A DNA stretch of 64,000 nucleotides from an uncultured Prevotellaceae bacterium (lineage in GTDB: Bacteria; Bacteroidota; Bacteroidia; Bacteroidales; Bacteroidaceae): assembly GCA_902774795.1 (NCBI GenBank), contig CACYKA010000006.1, positions 1 to 64,000 on the forward strand, read 5' to 3'. Every line of letters starts with the position of its first letter. The first letter of the stretch is position 1. This document shows positions 59,977-64,000 of the stretch, in pieces. The position numbers and the translations under genes were made by a program. Below the pieces are notes generated by a model. It had not been told where the DNA came from. It saw only the letters and a program-made list of their open reading frames with translations, and made no database searches.

Positions 59977-62525
59977 CTCCTCAAACTCTCCTTTCCGAAG
60001 AGATACTGCTTTGTGTATCCTCCGAAGTCAATAACTACCTTCTCGAGCACGATAGCTGGGTCGTTAGGTATGAATGTGAGGGTATGCATAGAGTCAGACG
60101 TTGCCGACATAGGCATCTCCACCACTTTCTCTATCACGCGACGCGCTATTGTTGGGTAGTATTTGTCGTAGATATTCTCAGGAGCCTCATTCATGTCGCT
60201 GTTGAAGTTCACAGTCACAGGATCGCTGCCGTCAAGCTTCAGGGAGTAAGTCATACCGCCCTTGTTGAGGTAGTCGAGGGTTGATTTTGTTACGATGTGT
60301 ACTTTTACTTTGCCTGCCTTGTTGCTGACAAAGCTGTATGTAAGCGAAGCATCCTGTATGTCTCCTGTCTGAGGCAGCAGTGTTACAGCACTCAGAGTGC
60401 GACCCATATCAGGTATCACTGTCCACTGTGCTCCCTTGCCGTCAGTCTTGCCGCTAAAGTGCTCTGCCTCAATTGAGACATAGCCCTTGTTTGCTTCATC
60501 CTCAAAGATGTTCTTTATATTTTCAGCACGATACAGCTTTGGCAGCATATCAGCCTTGAACGAATCGTTCCATGAGGTGTATCCTATGTGCTTCTGTATC
60601 ATCATGCCGTCCCATTTTCCTCCGGCGATGTCCTTGTTGTACTGTCTCATCAGCTCTCCATCGCGCTTGAAGGCCTTCTCGCATCTGTCAGCCCAAATGT
60701 TCATAGCAGCATCACCCTTCTTGTAGAGGGCATTGTTCATAGCCTGTGAATAATACATATAATACAGGTTACCCATGAACTGAACTGGGAAGAGAATCAG
60801 CTGGAAGTAAGCATCGCGAGCCTTGGGGCAGATTCTTGCATACTGTCTGAGGGCATGCATCTCGAGGGTCTTCCACTCATCTACTGCATGTGCCCACTCT
60901 CCAGAAGTGAGGTCATAGGTCTTTGCGTCCAGCATCTCAGGAGTCACACGACCTGCCAGCTTACAGTATTTGTTCAGTATGCGGGCAGCTTCCTCAGCCT
61001 CATCCTGGCCAACAACGGTAGCACAGAATGGTGCTGTATGGTTTGGTATCAAAGTTGTCGGAGTATATTTGTCTGTTCCCTTCCAAGCGAGGTCAAGGAA
61101 CAGCTGAATAGGATATTCCATCGGCTTGAGGTCACCAACGTTCAGTATCCAAAGTTTGTCTATGCCATTCTCGTATGCCAGTGACAGCTGCTCCCACATA
61201 TTCTGTATCGGAGTACAGTTGAGCACCTTGCTGTTACGTGGTGCTCCCACATAGTCCACGTGGTAGTACAGTCCCCAGCCGCCAGGATGCTTGCGCTCCT
61301 TGGCATTAGGCACACGGCGAACATTGCCCCAGTTGTCGTCACACAGCAGCATGATGACATCGTCAGGCACTCTCATGCCGTCATCATAGTAGTCCTGCAC
61401 CTCCTTATACAGTGCCCACAGCTGAGGAACCTCCTTTGCAGGCTTGCCATGAACCTTGCTGATTATCTTGCGCTGGTTCTCCACAACGCTCTCAAGAAGC
61501 TTTGTGTTGCGCTCTTCGCTCATTGCCATATCGCCGTCGCCACGCATGCCGATGGTGATGATGTCCTCAGTGTGCTTGTTACGCTCTACGCCGCCTTTCC
61601 AGAATCTGTCCAGACCAGCCTTGTTGGTGGCATAGTTCCACTGGTGTGTATCCTGCTGGCGGCTCTTCAGATCCTGTGCATCAACATTGGGATCATCGGA
61701 ATGTCCGTGCCACTCTTTCTGAGAGCGGGCCATCGGCTCATGATGTGAGGTACCAACCATCACACCCATATCGTCTGCCGTCTTCATGTTCAGCGGGTCG
61801 TCAGCATAGAAAGCCCATCCCCACATAGCCGGCCAGATATAGTTTGCTTTCAGACGCAGCATCAGCTCGAAAACCTTCTCGTAGAACTCATGACCGCCGT
61901 AGCCTGTATTGAATGTGTTCTTCACCCAAGTGGTGAGACAGGGAGCCTCGTCGTTGAGGAATATTCCACGATAGCGCACTGCCGGCTCGCCGTCAGTATA
62001 TACGCCGTTGTTGATGTATATGGCATCCTGCTTTTTGATGGGAACGTCCATCCAGTAATACCAGGGTGACACACCTGCCTGCTGAGACAGTTCATAGATA
62101 CCATAAACAGTACCTCGTCTGTCAGAACCGGCTATTACAAGGTTGCCGTCACAGATGGTAAGTAAATACTTCTCCACCTTGCCCTTGAGGGCCTTGCCGT
62201 CAATCTTACCGCTCTTGACGAGTGCATCGATAGCCTTGCTCTGGCCGATGGTGCCGACAATAATCTTTGCAGCACTGCCTGCTTCGTCAGACTTGATATC
62301 CACTTTGGCATCAGCCACAGCATTAAGGTCTTTTGCCAGATTCTTTGCTGCCAGCTTCACAGCCACATTGTCGTTGTCACTAACAACGATACTCACCTCT
62401 CCGCCCTTCTTACAAAGCAGCATGTCGCCCTTGTCGAACGACACAAATCTGTCTGCTGCAGAAGCTGCCAGCGATGCCAGCGCAAATGTCAGGACTGATA
62501 CTGCAATTCTAATTTTTGTTCTCAT
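59973..62525 (-). CDS. GH115 xylan alpha-1,2-glucuronidase, secreted
   Basis: 850 residues: signal peptide (ends ASAADRF), N-terminal alpha/beta domain (AAKNLAKDLNAVADAKVDI, GTVYGIYELSQQAGVSPWYYWMD), and a catalytic TIM barrel (VRYRGIFLNDEAPCLTTWVKNTFN, LMLRLKANYIWPAMWGWAFYADDP, VMVGTSHHEPMARSQKEW, ITIGMRGDGDMAM, LLCDDNWGNVRRVP) followed by a helical domain and a C-terminal beta-sandwich. GH115 removes (4-O-methyl)glucuronic acid from internal xylose units, which simpler GH67 enzymes cannot do. It heads the GH115-xylB-GH98-CE6-GH30/43-SIAE operon behind its own regulatory region. Confidence 0.95.
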   Translation of the reverse strand: MRTKIRIAVSVLTFALASLAASAADRFVSFDKGDMLLCKKGGEVSIVVSDNDNVAVKLAAKNLAKDLNAVADAKVDIKSDEAGSAAKIIVGTIGQSKAIDALVKSGKIDGKALKGKVEKYLLTICDGNLVIAGSDRRGTVYGIYELSQQAGVSPWYYWMDVPIKKQDAIYINNGVYTDGEPAVRYRGIFLNDEAPCLTTWVKNTFNTGYGGHEFYEKVFELMLRLKANYIWPAMWGWAFYADDPLNMKTADDMGVMVGTSHHEPMARSQKEWHGHSDDPNVDAQDLKSRQQDTHQWNYATNKAGLDRFWKGGVERNKHTEDIITIGMRGDGDMAMSEERNTKLLESVVENQRKIISKVHGKPAKEVPQLWALYKEVQDYYDDGMRVPDDVIMLLCDDNWGNVRRVPNAKERKHPGGWGLYYHVDYVGAPRNSKVLNCTPIQNMWEQLSLAYENGIDKLWILNVGDLKPMEYPIQLFLDLAWKGTDKYTPTTLIPNHTAPFCATVVGQDEAEEAARILNKYCKLAGRVTPEMLDAKTYDLTSGEWAHAVDEWKTLEMHALRQYARICPKARDAYFQLILFPVQFMGNLYYMYYSQAMNNALYKKGDAAMNIWADRCEKAFKRDGELMRQYNKDIAGGKWDGMMIQKHIGYTSWNDSFKADMLPKLYRAENIKNIFEDEANKGYVSIEAEHFSGKTDGKGAQWTVIPDMGRTLSAVTLLPQTGDIQDASLTYSFVSNKAGKVKVHIVTKSTLDYLNKGGMTYSLKLDGSDPVTVNFNSDMNEAPENIYDKYYPTIARRVIEKVVEMPMSATSDSMHTLTFIPNDPAIVLEKVVIDFGGYTKQYLFGKESLRR

Positions 62526-62588
62526 TTTGCTTTAATAATATTTCCCGCTTAGTTGGATTTTAGGTCAAAAAACTATTATTTCACGCTG

Positions 62589-62596
62589 CAAAGATA
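62589..62596 (-). promoter_or_regulatory. -7 box of the GH115 operon
   Basis: Minus-strand TATCTTTG at 62596-62589, 64 bp upstream of the start at 62525. No -33 element is visible. The shared 22-bp motif lies 40 bp further upstream, as expected for an activated promoter. Confidence 0.6.
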
Positions 62597-62635
62597 CAAA
62601 AACTATATATTATTATTCATTATATATTATACCAT

Positions 62636-62657
62636 GAACTTTTTCTCATGTAACATG
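62636..62657. promoter_or_regulatory. Candidate binding site of the hybrid regulator (copy 2)
   Basis: The same 22 bases as 45162-45183, in the same orientation, within the 163-bp gap between the GH43 stop and the GH115 start. The rest of the gap is AT-rich and otherwise unlike the first site, so the match stands out. Confidence 0.7.
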
Positions 62658-62688
62658 ACTTTTCTTTCAATACAATAATGCTTGTTCT

Positions 62689-64000
62689 TTAATCTATTTG
62701 ATACATATCAATATCTACGTATCCGCCAGGATTCTTTGTGGCATAGTTGAATATCGCAAAGCGTGTTCCCATGAAGAAGCGGCGGTAGTCGAAGCGCATT
62801 CTGAAGCTGTCGCCGAATTTCTGGAACTGCTTGCCGTCTGTGCTGTAATAGAAGGTGGCCTTATCCTGATGATTGGTGAAGTCGGCCTCTATGCGCAGCC
62901 ACACATCCTTGCCCTTCAGGCTCAGGCGTGCCTTCTCTTCTGTATCAATGCCTGTCACCAGTTTGTCGCTATCGCGCAGGTTCACCGTCTGGTTAGTAAG
63001 GCTCAGCTCATAGTTCTTGCCATTGCGCTCGATAGTCATCACACCAGAATTTCCGTTGAAGGCAGCAAATCCTGCACGGTCGCCGTCTTTCATCTTGCTG
63101 ACATCGAGTTTCACAGTTGCTGTGCTCTTAGGTCCCATCATGCGCTGAGACAAAGTATTGTGTGCCACAAACAGGTTCTCCTCCTTGCGAGCTGTCTTCA
63201 GTCTCAGCCAACCCTTACGCTCGCTGAGCGACCAAGCCTCGTTGATAGGATTGTGGTTCCACTGCCATTCCAGCTTCAGTTTGTCTCCGCTGAAATCGTC
63301 AGAAGCTACGATGCTCTTTGTCTCCTGTCCGCTTATAGGGCGATCCATAACCTTTGCTACATGACCATTTTCATCACCCAGCATCGGCCATCCGTCAACC
63401 CAGCGGCAAGGCATCAGTACAGGCACGCGGCCTATTCCACCTCTGTCCTGGAAGATGATGCCCCACCAGCTTCCGTCAGGAGCATCGACGATGGTTCCCT
63501 GCCCTACTCCGCCGTAGGTATCGAAAGAATACTCCAGTATCACCTTCTTCTCCCAAGGTCCTGTAATCTTGTCGGCACGATAGCACACCTGGCGGCGCAC
63601 ATGTCCTCGTGGCCAGCTTATCATCAGCAGATAGTAGCGTCCGTTGTGCATCAGGGCGCGACTGCCCTCAAGCAGACCGTTCTCTTCTGCGTCACGCTGG
63701 AATATCCTCATATTTACGCCTGTGGAATCAACATCGCTCAGGTCATTCTTCAGCTGTGCCACCTCACCTGTGCCATAGAATACATATACCTTATTATTAA
63801 TTTCATCGAAAAGCAGCGAGTTGTCATGGAAATGTCTCGGACGCGATACGAGTTTCCAAGGACCTTCTGCCTTGTCGGCTTCATATATGGAAGATTTCCA
63901 GGGCTTGTCGTTGGGTGAGAAGAGAATGTAGAACTTTCCATTATGATAGCGCAGTGATGTAGCCCACTGTCCTCGTCCATATACTGTAGTGCCATCCGTC
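62689..64000 (-). CDS. GH43 beta-xylosidase / alpha-L-arabinofuranosidase (5' part outside the window)
   Basis: The frame is open from the right window edge to the stop at 62689, about 437 residues; a GTG at 63762 is not the real start, since the upstream frame encodes GQWATSLRYHNGKFYILFSPND and HDNSLLFDE...VYVFYGTGEV. These are propeller blades of GH43, followed by a C-terminal concanavalin-like domain (SDDFSGDKLKLEWQWNHNPINEAWSL ... FFMGTRFAIFNYATKNPGGYVDIDMYQI). It resembles the two-domain GH43 group acting on xylo- or arabino-oligosaccharides. The first propeller blade with the catalytic base lies outside the window. Confidence 0.9.
   Translation of the reverse strand, partial: TDGTTVYGRGQWATSLRYHNGKFYILFSPNDKPWKSSIYEADKAEGPWKLVSRPRHFHDNSLLFDEINNKVYVFYGTGEVAQLKNDLSDVDSTGVNMRIFQRDAEENGLLEGSRALMHNGRYYLLMISWPRGHVRRQVCYRADKITGPWEKKVILEYSFDTYGGVGQGTIVDAPDGSWWGIIFQDRGGIGRVPVLMPCRWVDGWPMLGDENGHVAKVMDRPISGQETKSIVASDDFSGDKLKLEWQWNHNPINEAWSLSERKGWLRLKTARKEENLFVAHNTLSQRMMGPKSTATVKLDVSKMKDGDRAGFAAFNGNSGVMTIERNGKNYELSLTNQTVNLRDSDKLVTGIDTEEKARLSLKGKDVWLRIEADFTNHQDKATFYYSTDGKQFQKFGDSFRMRFDYRRFFMGTRFAIFNYATKNPGGYVDIDMYQID

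Noticed and set aside
62698-63918. 406-residue plus-strand reading frame opposite GH43
   Set aside because: Long, but complementary to clear GH43 coding sequence; Ala/His/Val-rich without motifs or a ribosome-binding site.

Overview
The window looks like a chromosomal segment of a rumen- or gut-type Prevotella-like bacterium (Bacteroidota). The signs are SusC/SusD pairs, a hybrid two-component regulator, FxxC-type lipoprotein signals, -7 boxes of the TAnnTTTG type and C10 cysteine proteases. Nearly all genes lie on the minus strand; the plus strand carries only a dprA end, the hybrid regulator and a candidate small RNA. The species call is inference from these features.

Left end (1-398): two different dprA C-terminal coding segments face each other across a short palindrome, which is either a rearrangement or an assembly fold-back. 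435-14907 is a secreted-protein operon read leftwards: exported hypothetical, 46-residue-repeat TPR protein, C10 protease, CsgG/FlgT-like exported protein, small lipoprotein, two more C10 proteases and a GH95 glycosidase. Several unrelated members share nearly identical signal-peptide DNA.

14908-15643 has no protein gene. It holds tandem promoter-bearing repeats and a small transcription unit ending in a strong hairpin. A DUF2023 gene with a palindromic operator-like site follows (15644-16153).

16173-28703 is a compact four-gene operon: a membrane-anchored coiled-coil/WD40-like protein, a sensor histidine kinase whose phospho-acceptor His is Asp, a TonB-dependent receptor with an N-terminal helical-repeat module, and a two-module NRPS (A-T-C-A-T-TE) whose thioesterase has Cys as nucleophile. 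This is the best candidate for an undescribed system: a dipeptide-type product with co-transcribed sensing and outer-membrane transport. The NRPS carries short tandem, mostly 7-bp, repeats inside both adenylation domains and two linkers.

28824-64000 is a glucuronoarabinoxylan utilisation locus. A hybrid two-component regulator (+) is divergent from an operon of three fasciclin-domain lipoproteins and two SusC/SusD pairs. Beyond it lie the enzymes: GH43 (cut by the window edge), GH115 alpha-glucuronidase, xylulokinase, GH98 endo-xylanase, CE6 esterase, a GH30-GH43 fusion and an SIAE-type esterase. Two of the enzymes end in near-identical dockerin-like repeats. A 22-bp sequence containing CATGTAACATG occurs identically upstream of the transport operon and upstream of the GH115 operon, and is a good candidate for the regulator's binding site. 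Heptanucleotide-period tandem repeats recur across the whole window at gene junctions and inside genes.
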